Below are positions 1 to 8,303 of a stretch of DNA of 10,101 bases, one piece after another. Below the pieces are notes generated by a model. It was not told the origin of the DNA. It saw only the letters and a program-made list of their open reading frames with translations, and made no database searches. The translations under genes and the position numbers were made by a program. The DNA comes from Muribaculaceae bacterium (GTDB taxonomy: Bacteria > Bacteroidota > Bacteroidia > Bacteroidales > Muribaculaceae), in assembly GCA_009775375.1 (NCBI GenBank), contig VSPO01000116.1, positions 1-10,101 on the forward strand, given 5' to 3'. How positions within the stretch are numbered: position 1 is the stretch's first letter; each line of letters begins with the position of its first letter.

Positions 1-55
1 GGGGCTGGGTAAATCCCACTTTATCAACTTCTCCAAAAGAGCCTGATATGTTCAT
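1..55 (-). CDS. Start of an unidentified gene, cut by the left window edge
   Basis: An ATG at 53-55 opens a frame with no stop up to the window edge, reading MNISGSFGEVDKVGFTQP. The codon just upstream of the ATG is an in-frame stop (TAA), so this is the first possible ATG of the frame. It lies 20 bases downstream of the stop of the 290-residue gene, a spacing typical of one transcript. Eighteen residues are too few to assign a family, and an open frame this short could be chance. Confidence 0.4.
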   Translation of the reverse strand, partial: MNISGSFGEVDKVGFTQP

Positions 56-75
56 TTATTTTTCTGAATTACTTA

Positions 76-948
76 TTATTTGAATGAGAAAATCATAGAA
101 AGAAGGTCTGTCTTCCTATATTCTTCTTTGAAGGGAGGTCCTACATGTCTGTTTAGCCGTTGCTCTACTATTCCAAGCCAATAGAACAGCCGCATGAAGA
201 CACGGGTCTCGTAGGCGTCGTAATTTCCCGGAAATTTAAATACTTTCTGATAATACTCTTTGTAGAAATCACCTAAATGCCATTCAGAGCCGTACTTGTT
301 AAGTAGCCAGACGCTATAAGCCATTCCCCAATTGCCTATTCTGTCTTCGTCATACCTGTCAAATGTATGCAAACCTACTCCGACGAGAGAGAATCGCAAT
401 ATCTCATTCGCTGCCGCGTCAATGTCCGAAAATGCCTTTCTGCCCTTTGCAGTAAGAGACAGCATGCCTTTCCTTGTCTTGATCCAACCAAGCAGTTCGA
501 GAATGATCCTTGCCATCCTGACAGGACCGGCTTCATATTCATTGATGCGTTTTTGTTTTAGTTCTTCAATAATCCATTCCGGCTGACCAAGATGGTAGGC
601 TTCGGCTACAATCTTTAACGGTAGCCATCCGAGCTTAGTGAGCTTCAATTCCTTTTCGATTAGCGTGTTTAAGAGGAAAAGAGTCTGTCTCACCAGAGGA
701 ATCTTATCATACTGACTCTTCTCAAGTGTATTGAGCTCTACCACGCATTGGCTACTGAAGGGCCCATAGATCACATTATGCATCTCCTCTGGCGAAAGTC
801 CGATGGAATCGCTGACCGGAGTAGAATTGTGTCGCTCCCTTATTTCGCGAAGCTGCTTGCAGATTCGGTCCATGTCGAGACTTCTTCCCGCTCTCTGCTC
901 AGCATGAATCCAGTCTTGAAGTTCTTTACTTATATCGTTTATTTCCAT
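76..948 (-). CDS. Unknown 290-residue protein with a winged-helix-like segment
   Basis: The product is a soluble protein with no signal peptide or membrane segment. The N-terminus (about 1-45) is charged and helical. Residues 51-66 (LSPEEMHNVIYGPFSS) and 100-125 (LKLTKLGWLP, then KIVAEAYHLGQPEW) resemble a segment I recall from Bacteroidales proteins of unknown function, in which an 'LTakGnLP' motif precedes a helical region. Residues 143-173, ending SLTAKGRKAF, look like a winged helix, and the C-terminus is rich in aromatics. The ATG at 948 is the first start after an in-frame TAA. The gene follows the helicase gene by 180 bases on the same strand, so it may be an accessory part of that cassette or an unrelated neighbour. 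I cannot assign a function. Confidence 0.8.
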   Translation of the reverse strand: MEINDISKELQDWIHAEQRAGRSLDMDRICKQLREIRERHNSTPVSDSIGLSPEEMHNVIYGPFSSQCVVELNTLEKSQYDKIPLVRQTLFLLNTLIEKELKLTKLGWLPLKIVAEAYHLGQPEWIIEELKQKRINEYEAGPVRMARIILELLGWIKTRKGMLSLTAKGRKAFSDIDAAANEILRFSLVGVGLHTFDRYDEDRIGNWGMAYSVWLLNKYGSEWHLGDFYKEYYQKVFKFPGNYDAYETRVFMRLFYWLGIVEQRLNRHVGPPFKEEYRKTDLLSMIFSFK

Positions 949-987
949 TCGTATATATTTGTATTACCCTCGCACTGGCTTTTCTGC

Positions 988-1080
988 CTATGCATCGGTC
1001 TGTTTTTCTTCATAATAATAGGAGTAGTCAATGCTTTTCATGCTCATTCCCGGTCCGCCCTTACTTTGCGGTCTGGGCAT
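988..1080 (-). CDS. Possible 30-residue peptide between helicase and 290-residue gene
   Basis: An ATG at 1078-1080 opens a 30-codon frame ending in TAG at 988-990. The product begins MPRPQSKGGPGMSMK and has an acidic, tyrosine-rich tail (DYSYYYEEKQTDA). The frame is the same as the helicase frame and is open back to the helicase stop at 1129-1131, 46 codons in all, a run that could occur by chance. No clear Shine-Dalgarno sequence precedes it, though Bacteroidetes often lack one. It is the only coding candidate I see in the 180-base gap. It could be a real small protein or ordinary intergenic sequence. Confidence 0.22.
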   Translation of the reverse strand: MPRPQSKGGPGMSMKSIDYSYYYEEKQTDA

Positions 1081-1128
1081 AATCGTATCGATTTCTCGCT
1101 CATGAATTCTTATTGTTGGTGATTCTAC

Positions 1129-4100
1129 TTATAGAACGTAACTCTCAACGGCTTTATTCTTATACCTCTTTGTGATAGGTGAGAGATTAAACAGCAGTTG
1201 ATTGATTTGCCCTTGGTCAAGATGTTTCGATTCGAGCATTCCAAGCAATTCTTCTTGTCGTGGCTGTCCCATAGTGAGTCGATAAAGCGATAAAACATTA
1301 ATCAGGCGTTTGTATCTGTCAACATCACTGCTCATGGGATATTGAGGCACAATGCGCTCAATCCATTCAATCTTATCTTTGTTGGAGTTTATCCATTCAA
1401 CAGGCAAGCACCAGTTCGGCACCATATCTGAGTAGCGACCTCTAAATTCATTACGCACATCCTTGTTAGCGACTTTAAATAGTTCATCCCAATTGCGAAT
1501 GTCCGGATAAAGTTTTGCAAGATTGCGACGTATGGCAAGGCATTTGTAGCGGTTTATGCGGCCTTCTCTCTGTTCAAGATCCTGTGGGTTGGAGGGAAGA
1601 TTCCAGTGAACAATCTTTCTGCAATACCAATGGAAGTCGAGTCCTTCCTGCCCTACAGATGTGCTTGCCACAACAAAAGGATAGAATGGCGATTGAAAAG
1701 CCGAGCGGATATTGCAGCTTCGCATTTGAACCTTTTCGTCTGTCGTATTTTTGTGCTTTGTGAACGGAACCGCATAAGAGACACGCATCGAAATTTTTTC
1801 ACCATCTGCCGCGCCAAACGATTTGTCTGTATCCACTCTGAGCGTCGTCACATTGATGAAAGCTTCATTCATCTTCTCAATAAAGTCATCATCCGACGAA
1901 CAAAGATGGCGATATTCATCTAATACTGCCTGCAAGTTGCCCATTACACAATAATCCATCACGCCATCAAGGTATATCTCATCATCAAGGTATTTTCCTT
2001 GCAGTTTGTCAATGATATATCCCGAGATGCGTCGATTGAAGATGGTTGAAAATCCGGATGCTGCTTCTTTAGCCTTCTCTCTATCATTCAGGATGCGATA
2101 CAGGCAGACTCCTGGGGCGGCGATTGCCATGTCTGTCAGCATGTCAATCGTGTTAGACGGCATATCGGTCGGACGTTCAAGCTCGGGATTGTCAAGCCAT
2201 TCTATCACAGAAAGAATCTTTCCATAATTGCGTCGTTCGGTCGGTTCAATTCCATCAAGCCTTTCTCTAATCTGCTTTTTGATGGACGTCTTTATTTGAT
2301 GAACCCTCTCTCCGTATGAATTCTTCGGGTTATATAGAGACGCAAGATAGATCGATGGGAATGTAAGAATTTTTAGAGCGTCAGATTTAAGTCGATTGCT
2401 CCCGGTTCGTTTGTCGTATCCTGCCTTCTTATATTTAGAAAAAATAACTTCCCGCTCAGCCTCATAGGAGAGTAGCGTGGCAATCATTCGTGGCACCATC
2501 TCCCATGCAGAGAACACCAATGTCTTTGAGAAGTCGCTATTTTTTACAAAAGGGTTATCGGCATTAGTCGTATAATAAGTTTTGGAAGAAGGCACCCATA
2601 ACAACAACTCCGCACCTTTCCCCTCAGGGAGCATCATGTCTCGTAGATATTTCATTCGGGCGTTGCGCATTGGTATCTTATGAAACTGAGCTATGTCGGT
2701 CTCTCTCAAAAGTACTTGGCTTGACGGTTGGGGCAGCCCTTTGAACTCGCCTTGATAGATTGCGTGAATTTTTTGTTTAAGTTCATATGTATCCATGAAC
2801 GAAAGCAAGTAAGGTGATGACTTGGCATACTCCATCGGCATGTTTGACCATGGAAAGCGATATTTAGTACCCTTCCCCGAGACTTCTTTACATGCTGAAA
2901 TAATCTTCTGCATTTCGCAGTAGGCGAGAATATCGTCTGTGTCAATAGGAATCTCTGTCACTGTGTCAGTTGATATCAATCCTTCGTTGAGACGTTCGGT
3001 ACGGCACATCCCTTGATACATCTTATTTTCAGCAGATTGCTTTGAGGCAAGTACCACATCGAATTTATCCGTGCTGAGATGCGATAGTTTATGGGAATAG
3101 TCAGACCATAGTTCATGAAACTCATTCTCGTCAGTGAAAAGGAAATCCATAAGTCGGCTGAAATCCTCATAATGTTCATCGGCATTGTACTCGGTCAGTT
3201 CTTCAAGTGTTGAGAAGGGCTTATAAGGAGTGGCCGACAAAAGAAGAATCAATGGTTGCTGACTGCCTTCTTGTTCGAAAAATTTCTTGACGATTGCACT
3301 TTGCTCGCTTTCATCGTTATAATCCAATAGTGAGCTGAATCTCTGAAACTCATCCATTATGATGAGATCAGTATTAAGCATTGACAGACTTAGATCAGCA
3401 AAAATGCGACGAAACAAATTAATAATTCTTGTACTGTCTAAGTTTGCGATATCTCCATTGTTGAAATTCTCAATAATTTCTTCCTCAAGCTCCAAAAACG
3501 TCTGATTCATATATAGATAACGCTTTACGTCATCTATATATGATGGCCCAAGGACTCTCACTCTGTTTGCATAGCGTTTCAGCAAATGCCCCCAGCCATT
3601 ATTTCCGGACCAGCCTTGAAACAGCTTTGACAATTGAGTTTTGAATTTAGCAAATTCGTCAAGTCGTCCCAAGATTGTCGCTATCAAAGCGCGTTCATTA
3701 GCGTTGCCTTTGCTGCTTCCGTGGAGTGTGAATGAAGTAGATGGTGTCAGAGGGATAATTATTTCTCCCATCCCATCGGTTTCGGAATCAACTATCTGGG
3801 CTTCTCGTTCGCGAATGGTAAGATGCTGCATGGAGAGACGGCTCTCGGTAACGTCAGCTTTGTTCTTTATGCCGAGCTTCTCGATATTTTGGTTGGCGAT
3901 GCTCATATTTGAGCATATGTAGACTACACGAAACATATCGTCATTGATCGTCTTACGCATCTCTCTTACCCGTTTAATCACGGCAGATGCGACGTGAGTC
4001 TTGCCGAGTCCAACTTCATCGGCAAGAAGGACTCTCCGCTGACCACCGGTTTTTATCTCATTGCCGTCTGTGTCGATTGTGACGGCACGGAAAATTTCGG

Positions 4101-4143
4101 CAATGCGGTCGGCTGTAGCTTCTTGAAAATCGTATATAGGCAT
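1129..4143 (-). CDS. SF2 (SNF2/DEAD-like) helicase of a PLD-helicase cassette
   Basis: This is a 1004-residue ATP-dependent nucleic-acid translocase or helicase. Numbered from the ATG at 4143, the visible motifs are Walker A (ADEVGLGKT, 41-49), Walker B/DExx as DEFQ (264-267), motif III SAT (LLSATPYKP, about 301-309), a motif IV-like strand (TLVFSAWE, 541-548), motif V (STSVGQEGLDFH, 827-838) and motif VI with the arginine finger (QREGRINRYK, 858-867). All catalytic positions look intact. Motifs I and II are about 215 residues apart and motifs IV and V about 280, so both RecA-like lobes seem to carry large insertions. A TTG at 4149 overlapping the upstream stop is also possible, but the ATG two bases after that stop is preferred. 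The spacing implies translational coupling to the PLD gene. By analogy with DISARM and BREX helicases it would drive a defence complex along nucleic acid; that role is inferred. Confidence 0.93.
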   Translation of the reverse strand: MPIYDFQEATADRIAEIFRAVTIDTDGNEIKTGGQRRVLLADEVGLGKTHVASAVIKRVREMRKTINDDMFRVVYICSNMSIANQNIEKLGIKNKADVTESRLSMQHLTIREREAQIVDSETDGMGEIIIPLTPSTSFTLHGSSKGNANERALIATILGRLDEFAKFKTQLSKLFQGWSGNNGWGHLLKRYANRVRVLGPSYIDDVKRYLYMNQTFLELEEEIIENFNNGDIANLDSTRIINLFRRIFADLSLSMLNTDLIIMDEFQRFSSLLDYNDESEQSAIVKKFFEQEGSQQPLILLLSATPYKPFSTLEELTEYNADEHYEDFSRLMDFLFTDENEFHELWSDYSHKLSHLSTDKFDVVLASKQSAENKMYQGMCRTERLNEGLISTDTVTEIPIDTDDILAYCEMQKIISACKEVSGKGTKYRFPWSNMPMEYAKSSPYLLSFMDTYELKQKIHAIYQGEFKGLPQPSSQVLLRETDIAQFHKIPMRNARMKYLRDMMLPEGKGAELLLWVPSSKTYYTTNADNPFVKNSDFSKTLVFSAWEMVPRMIATLLSYEAEREVIFSKYKKAGYDKRTGSNRLKSDALKILTFPSIYLASLYNPKNSYGERVHQIKTSIKKQIRERLDGIEPTERRNYGKILSVIEWLDNPELERPTDMPSNTIDMLTDMAIAAPGVCLYRILNDREKAKEAASGFSTIFNRRISGYIIDKLQGKYLDDEIYLDGVMDYCVMGNLQAVLDEYRHLCSSDDDFIEKMNEAFINVTTLRVDTDKSFGAADGEKISMRVSYAVPFTKHKNTTDEKVQMRSCNIRSAFQSPFYPFVVASTSVGQEGLDFHWYCRKIVHWNLPSNPQDLEQREGRINRYKCLAIRRNLAKLYPDIRNWDELFKVANKDVRNEFRGRYSDMVPNWCLPVEWINSNKDKIEWIERIVPQYPMSSDVDRYKRLINVLSLYRLTMGQPRQEELLGMLESKHLDQGQINQLLFNLSPITKRYKNKAVESYVL

Positions 4144-4145
4144 AA

Positions 4146-5924
4146 TCAACGGAGTTTTTTGATTGAACGTTCAAATATTTTAGACATATGTTGGAAAGAA
4201 TCAGGAACCACCTTTGTATCCAGTCGATTCGTCAATCCTTCAATATCTTCCAGACGATCAGGATTGGTGGCAGCAATGCGTAGCATTGATTCATAAAGAG
4301 AGTTGGTTCTCCGAGTCTGGTTCGTGGCCGTCCCACAAGAATCCGTTTCGAGATTCTGTATCATCATGATAGCCAGTTCCTGCGGACGGTCAGTTATCAT
4401 CATCTCTACATAGTTGAGAAACTTTTCGCGAGTGTCAATCAGGGAGCGGAAGATATGGTCGTCACGATTCTCTGGAATCCCATTGGTGATTATCCTGATA
4501 ACCATTCTTAAGGGTTTGATTTTCTCATCTAAAGGCTCTACTTTGAGGATATAAAACTCCGAAAGATGCGCAGGGGCTGTTATTTTAATTCTGCACTGAT
4601 GTAACTCCGGCGTAAGTTCGGCCTCATTCCACGACTCTTGAATTGGTGAGAATGTTATCTTGCCGGGGATATTCCATATTTTCCTTGCGTTGATTGTAAC
4701 GATGTAATAATCATCGGTTTCAATCACGTTGGCTGTTAGATTATTATGGCTTATAAGATTCTTGCGGACGCTGATTACAAGGCTGTTGTCATCTTTTTTA
4801 TCTGATTCAATTTCGGGCAACGATGTAATCATCTCGCACATTTGCATCTTATCGTCGCAGAAATTCGCTTTGAAATCTTCAAACTGATGTCGGCCACGCT
4901 TTAATTTGAGTTTTACAATAAACTCTGAATTGCGAAAGAAGCCATTGCAGGTTGCATTGGCCGAGCCGAGCCATAAGTTTATGCCTCCACCTTTCACTCC
5001 CCACGAGAAATACATCTTTGCGTGCAGGTTCATCGGCAGTATATCATTCTGCTCTGCTATTTGCGACATCACCCAAATCTCTCTGTTTTCATCGGAATAT
5101 AGTTTCATTATTTCTGGAGTGAGACTGTCAAGACGGGTTATCAACAGTTTTCTTTGGGTGCGTCGATAATCGTTGAGCCAGGTCAAGGTCTCGGCATCAA
5201 TAAACGGAGAAACCACCGCCATTCTTTCGCCCGGCATTTCCTGTCTGAAATCAATGGATGGATTCAGATTCTCGCCAAAATGAATTGGAAGGAATTCATA
5301 ATCCTCATATGGGGGCTCTATCTCAAACGCGCCTGTTGAGTCAAGTTCATTAGCGAGTTTTTTGATTTTCTTCTTTTTGTCGGAATTTGCTTTTTCCGCC
5401 AATATGAGTAGGAAGTCTTTCAATGGCTGATGCTTGCGGCGAAGTTCGGCATCTGTCTTGATTCCAAGAGGAGCAGTCATCGCAACTGCAACGTCAAGGC
5501 TTGAGTCCTTTGTCAGATTACGGCTCATTACTATGAGTTTTATCTGACGTTTCTGCTTATTATCAAGCGAACGCTCTTTTATCACCCAAATCTTGGGATG
5601 GAAATTTGCAAGTTCGTTTCCTTTACGTTCATCTGCAATCTCAAAAACGCTTTTGTCGAGCATTGCATATAGCGGATTCATACGCATGGGAGGTTGTAAC
5701 CCACCACGGTTGCAGAAGATTGCCACACTATTGTTGGCCTGGCGCAGACCTTCAAGGAGTCTATATGGAGATTTAAAATCTTCATCCGTTGCATCTCCAA
5801 GGCGGGCAAAAGATAATGCTACAGCAAGATATGCATCTGCATCAAGATTATATGTGGTGCCCACAGCAAATTCCAGCTCATAGCCCGGCGTAGCTACTAT
5901 CTCGTTATATATTAGGTCATTCAT
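4146..5924 (-). CDS. Phospholipase D-like (HKD) protein, probable nuclease
   Basis: This 592-residue soluble protein carries two PLD-type half-sites, which in this superfamily form one active site. The first has H109 and K111 (FHPKIWVI) followed by SRNLT at 134-138. The second has H301 and K303 (NLHAKMYF), then GSANAT at 320-325 and NSE at 332-334. The classical HxKx4D aspartate is not clear in either half, as is common in PLD-like nucleases of defence and restriction loci. The C-terminal 250 residues have no recognisable motif and probably bind the partner. The ATG at 5924 overlaps the end of the extended DUF6361 frame by 8 bases and has an unusually good Shine-Dalgarno sequence. The stop lies 2 bases before the helicase ATG. 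A nuclease role is more likely than lipid hydrolysis given the neighbour; cleavage is inferred. Confidence 0.88.
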   Translation of the reverse strand: MNDLIYNEIVATPGYELEFAVGTTYNLDADAYLAVALSFARLGDATDEDFKSPYRLLEGLRQANNSVAIFCNRGGLQPPMRMNPLYAMLDKSVFEIADERKGNELANFHPKIWVIKERSLDNKQKRQIKLIVMSRNLTKDSSLDVAVAMTAPLGIKTDAELRRKHQPLKDFLLILAEKANSDKKKKIKKLANELDSTGAFEIEPPYEDYEFLPIHFGENLNPSIDFRQEMPGERMAVVSPFIDAETLTWLNDYRRTQRKLLITRLDSLTPEIMKLYSDENREIWVMSQIAEQNDILPMNLHAKMYFSWGVKGGGINLWLGSANATCNGFFRNSEFIVKLKLKRGRHQFEDFKANFCDDKMQMCEMITSLPEIESDKKDDNSLVISVRKNLISHNNLTANVIETDDYYIVTINARKIWNIPGKITFSPIQESWNEAELTPELHQCRIKITAPAHLSEFYILKVEPLDEKIKPLRMVIRIITNGIPENRDDHIFRSLIDTREKFLNYVEMMITDRPQELAIMMIQNLETDSCGTATNQTRRTNSLYESMLRIAATNPDRLEDIEGLTNRLDTKVVPDSFQHMSKIFERSIKKLR

Positions 5925-7131
5925 TCCTCAGTCCCTCCTTAATTTCAGTCAACACGGTGCGTACGATAGTGTTCCATCGGTAAGCCATCATTGTAGGTGA
6001 TTCAAATGGTTTCCCTTGCTGAAATTCCTTTGCATTTATCAGCTTACTGCGCTTCAACCCTTTGATTGTTTTCTCACGCAAAGTAATCTGCCGGTCGAGT
6101 TCATCAAAATCTGAATCGGAAATAAGTTTGGAGGCTTTAAGTATAAATGATTTGCATGATTCCTAAGCAATTTTTGATGACACCAATCGGATAATCTCAT
6201 CTATAGACTCCGGCTTAAATTCCTGGCCATATTCTTTTAGCATCATGTCAAACCGCGCTTGCTCATCTTCAGCCGCCCTGTCGGCACCTACGGCAAGATT
6301 ATAAAGCATGGCGTAGCGCACGCGTAGAAGGCATGCAAACCGCGAATAGCGCAATGCCAGCCAATAGGTGAGATATAATTCTTTTGGAATATCGTGAAGT
6401 GCATTTCTTAAATTCTCGAAAAGATACTCCGTAATACTTTCATATAAGCCGCTGTCAAGCAGATAACTCAGCAGAGAGCCTCGCGTATTTGTTACTATCT
6501 TCTGTTTTAGGAATTCGGCTTCACGATGACTGAGAGCAATGTCGAGTGGCTCGCGGTGGCTAAAATCATAATTCTCTCCGCATGTTATGAAAAGCTGGCG
6601 ATCGCCGGCAAGGTCATCTGAATCATCACTACCGTCTTCGCTTCCCCGATGTTTTTTAGGCGTATTCTGATATCTTGCCGACAGCTCGGCGAGAGTGGCG
6701 TAAATATTGATGCCGCGCGGAATAAGCCCGTATGTCTCCAATCCGGCCATGTATATATAAGCGAGATCGTATTTTACATATCCTTTGCCACAACGCAACA
6801 TATCAGCCCCAATAATACCGACTGTATCATCCGCTGACCCATCCATCAACCGGTGGGTCAGCTTGATTTCACAGTCGCGCACAATGCTCCGTGCCTCTCG
6901 GATATTAGCAATGCGTGTCTTTTCAAGATAGGCGTAAAGAGCTGGCATCAATAGAAAATACTTGGCATGAGTCTGCAAGACTGACATTCCTGGAAACATC
7001 ATGTTGGAAAACGCATCCCGGATGCGTCCTAACCCAAGCTCATCAATCGCCCCTTGCCCCTGAAGCAGCCTCATTACCTTATTAGCCTTACTCAGTGCCT
7101 CCTGATTAAAACTCACAAATCCAATTCCCAT
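5917..7131 (-). pseudogene. DUF6361-like protein interrupted by an in-frame TAG
   Basis: The open frame from the ATG at 7131 encodes 322 residues and stops at TAG (6163-6165). The same frame then runs open for 81 more codons, beginning ESCKSFILKASKL and ending YRWNTIVRTVLTEIKEGLRN followed by E, to TGA at 5917-5919, which overlaps the PLD start. This makes 404 codons including the TAG, close to the length I recall for DUF6361. The N-terminal IDELGLGRIRDAFSNMMFPG (29-48) and the following QTHAKYFLLMP match the characteristic start of that family, and the RW...GL ending fits its C-terminus. The function is unknown; the family tends to sit beside PLD-like and helicase genes. A low-complexity acidic stretch (SEDGSDDSDD, 164-173) interrupts the middle. 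Most simply this is a nonsense mutation; a truncated but active protein, readthrough or a sequencing error remain possible. Confidence 0.85.
5933..5940 (-). promoter_or_regulatory. Strong Shine-Dalgarno site for the PLD gene
   Basis: The minus strand reads AAGGAGGG, ending 8 bases before the PLD ATG at 5924. Bacteroidetes genes usually lack a strong Shine-Dalgarno sequence, so a near-perfect one stands out. It lies inside the last codons of the DUF6361 frame, beyond the TAG, so ribosomes stopping at the TAG would not reach it. It may let the PLD protein be made independently of full-length DUF6361 translation. Confidence 0.55.
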
Positions 7132-7394
7132 ATATCTGTATTCACAATGCTTTGTTTTAATAGATAAAAATACCGTAATATACCTATGTCTTGTTTGTTT
7201 TCAATAAAATAAGTGACTGAAGAATTGTCAATAGGCAGATTTTAGACTCTTAATGGATCAAAATCAAAGAGCTATGAATAAAATCCAATCACTTGACCAA
7301 GTCTGTTCGAATGTCGCCTCGGCATTCAATCTGAGCGTAAAAGTACGAAATTTTTCTGAAAGATTGGAAAAGAGCCTCAAAAAAAGAAACGCGC
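7132..7394. other. Intergenic region, 263 bases, probable promoter region of the cassette
   Basis: This AT-rich gap separates the decayed ABC gene from the DUF6361 gene and should hold the cassette promoter. I see no clean TTTG plus TAnnTTTG pair; GGTATTTTTATC about 40 bases before the ATG is only a partial -7 match. The 7-base inverted repeat CTGAGCG / CGCTCAG, at about 7331-7337 and 7392-7398, flanks roughly 55 bases and overlaps the end of the ABC gene. It is too short and too widely spaced to be a convincing terminator. The plus-strand open frame here runs into the antisense of the ABC gene and is not supported. Confidence 0.4.
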
Positions 7395-8303
7395 TCAGAT
7401 ACCTTGTCTTGCGGTCAGGTCAAGGATGTCTGTGCAGAAGTCGAGGAGCTCGCGGCGATGGGTCACGATTATTACGGTGGATGATTTCGGGATACAGCTT
7501 GTCAGACGAGTCATAAGCTCTTTTTCGGTGGTTGCGTCGAGGGCAGATGTCGGTTCGTCAAGCAGAATTATGTTGCCTTCCTTTAGCAGACCTCTGGCCA
7601 ATGCTATTCGCTGTGCCTGACCCTCGCAGAATCCTAATCCTCCCTCGAAGCAATCCGAATCGAGACCTGCGGGGAGATCCATTGCAAACTCAGCGGCGGC
7701 AATCCGAAGGGCTTTTGTCATCATATCTTCCGTGGCTTCCGGATTTCCCAACAGCAGATTGTAGCGCACTGATCCTTTCAAAAGAGTGTTGCCTTGAGGC
7801 ACGTATATAATGTTCCTCCTCAGTCCGGCTCCTATTTTTCGTTCATTTATGCCGTCGTGATAGACTACTGCATCTCCCGAAACTGAATCGACAATCCCGG
7901 TCAGCGTGTCGACATCTTTCTGCATCCTGTTGATGGCATCGCCGGTGTGCATGTTTCGTTGTCCGGTCCATTTCGCCTGAAGGAGATGGCCCAGAAGTTT
8001 CTTCCGCATATTGTTGGAATATCTTGTGGCCGCCACGACCTCGATACGCCTGCGCAGTGCCGGCACGAGCAGTTGGGCAGCGAGGCAAGCAATTAACGCG
8101 GATATTAAGCCGAAGGGGATGGCATGGCCGGGCGACACGGCCGTATCCACGATGCTCTTGGTGATCCAGATAAATAGAAGGGACAACGCTACCGAAAGAG
8201 ACCCCAAAAGAGAGATTGCAAGAATCCATCCTCTTACTCCGGCAGCGTCATTCCACAGACTTGACAAATCCTTGCCAAGATTTCCAATTCCTTTAATCCT
8301 CAT
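7395..8303 (-). pseudogene. ABC exporter remnant lacking half the membrane domain and Walker A
   Basis: The 302-codon frame joins the start of an exporter-type membrane domain to the second half of its ATPase domain. Numbered from the ATG at 8303, two membrane helices are visible (about 25-50 and 60-85), followed by the cytoplasmic GDAINRMQKDVDTLTG segment (121-136). Soon after, the sequence becomes SGDAVVYHDG and the Q-loop YVPQGNT (167-173). The signature FCEGQAQR (225-232), Walker B NIILLDEP (244-251) and H-loop histidine (282) are present. Walker A and the last four membrane helices are missing, so it cannot work as a normal transporter; about 250 residues appear lost in frame. The ATG at 8303 overlaps the preceding gene's TGA as ATGA, so I prefer it to the ATG at 8348. 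Intact relatives in Bacteroidales sit beside S24-type peptidases and probably export peptides; that role is inferred. Confidence 0.85.

Noticed and set aside
748..1122. A 124-codon plus-strand ORF opposite the start of the 290-residue gene
   Set aside because: Most of it is antisense to a well-supported gene, and its product is a low-complexity hydrophobic stretch with no recognisable family.
1129..5924. Identification as a known Mokosh, DISARM or BREX system
   Set aside because: These share PLD or helicase domains, but the other required genes and the domain arrangements are not seen in this window.
6163..6165. TAG reassigned to an amino acid, as in some gut phages
   Set aside because: The region looks like a bacterial accessory island and no other gene here contains an internal TAG, so an ordinary nonsense change is simpler.
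7253..7516. An 87-codon plus-strand ORF between the ABC remnant and the DUF6361 gene
   Set aside because: Its second half is antisense to the conserved ATPase end, and the translation has no family features.
7843..8229. A 128-codon minus-strand ORF inside the ABC remnant
   Set aside because: It is a shifted-frame shadow rich in Arg, His, Cys and Ser; the ABC motifs are in the other frame.
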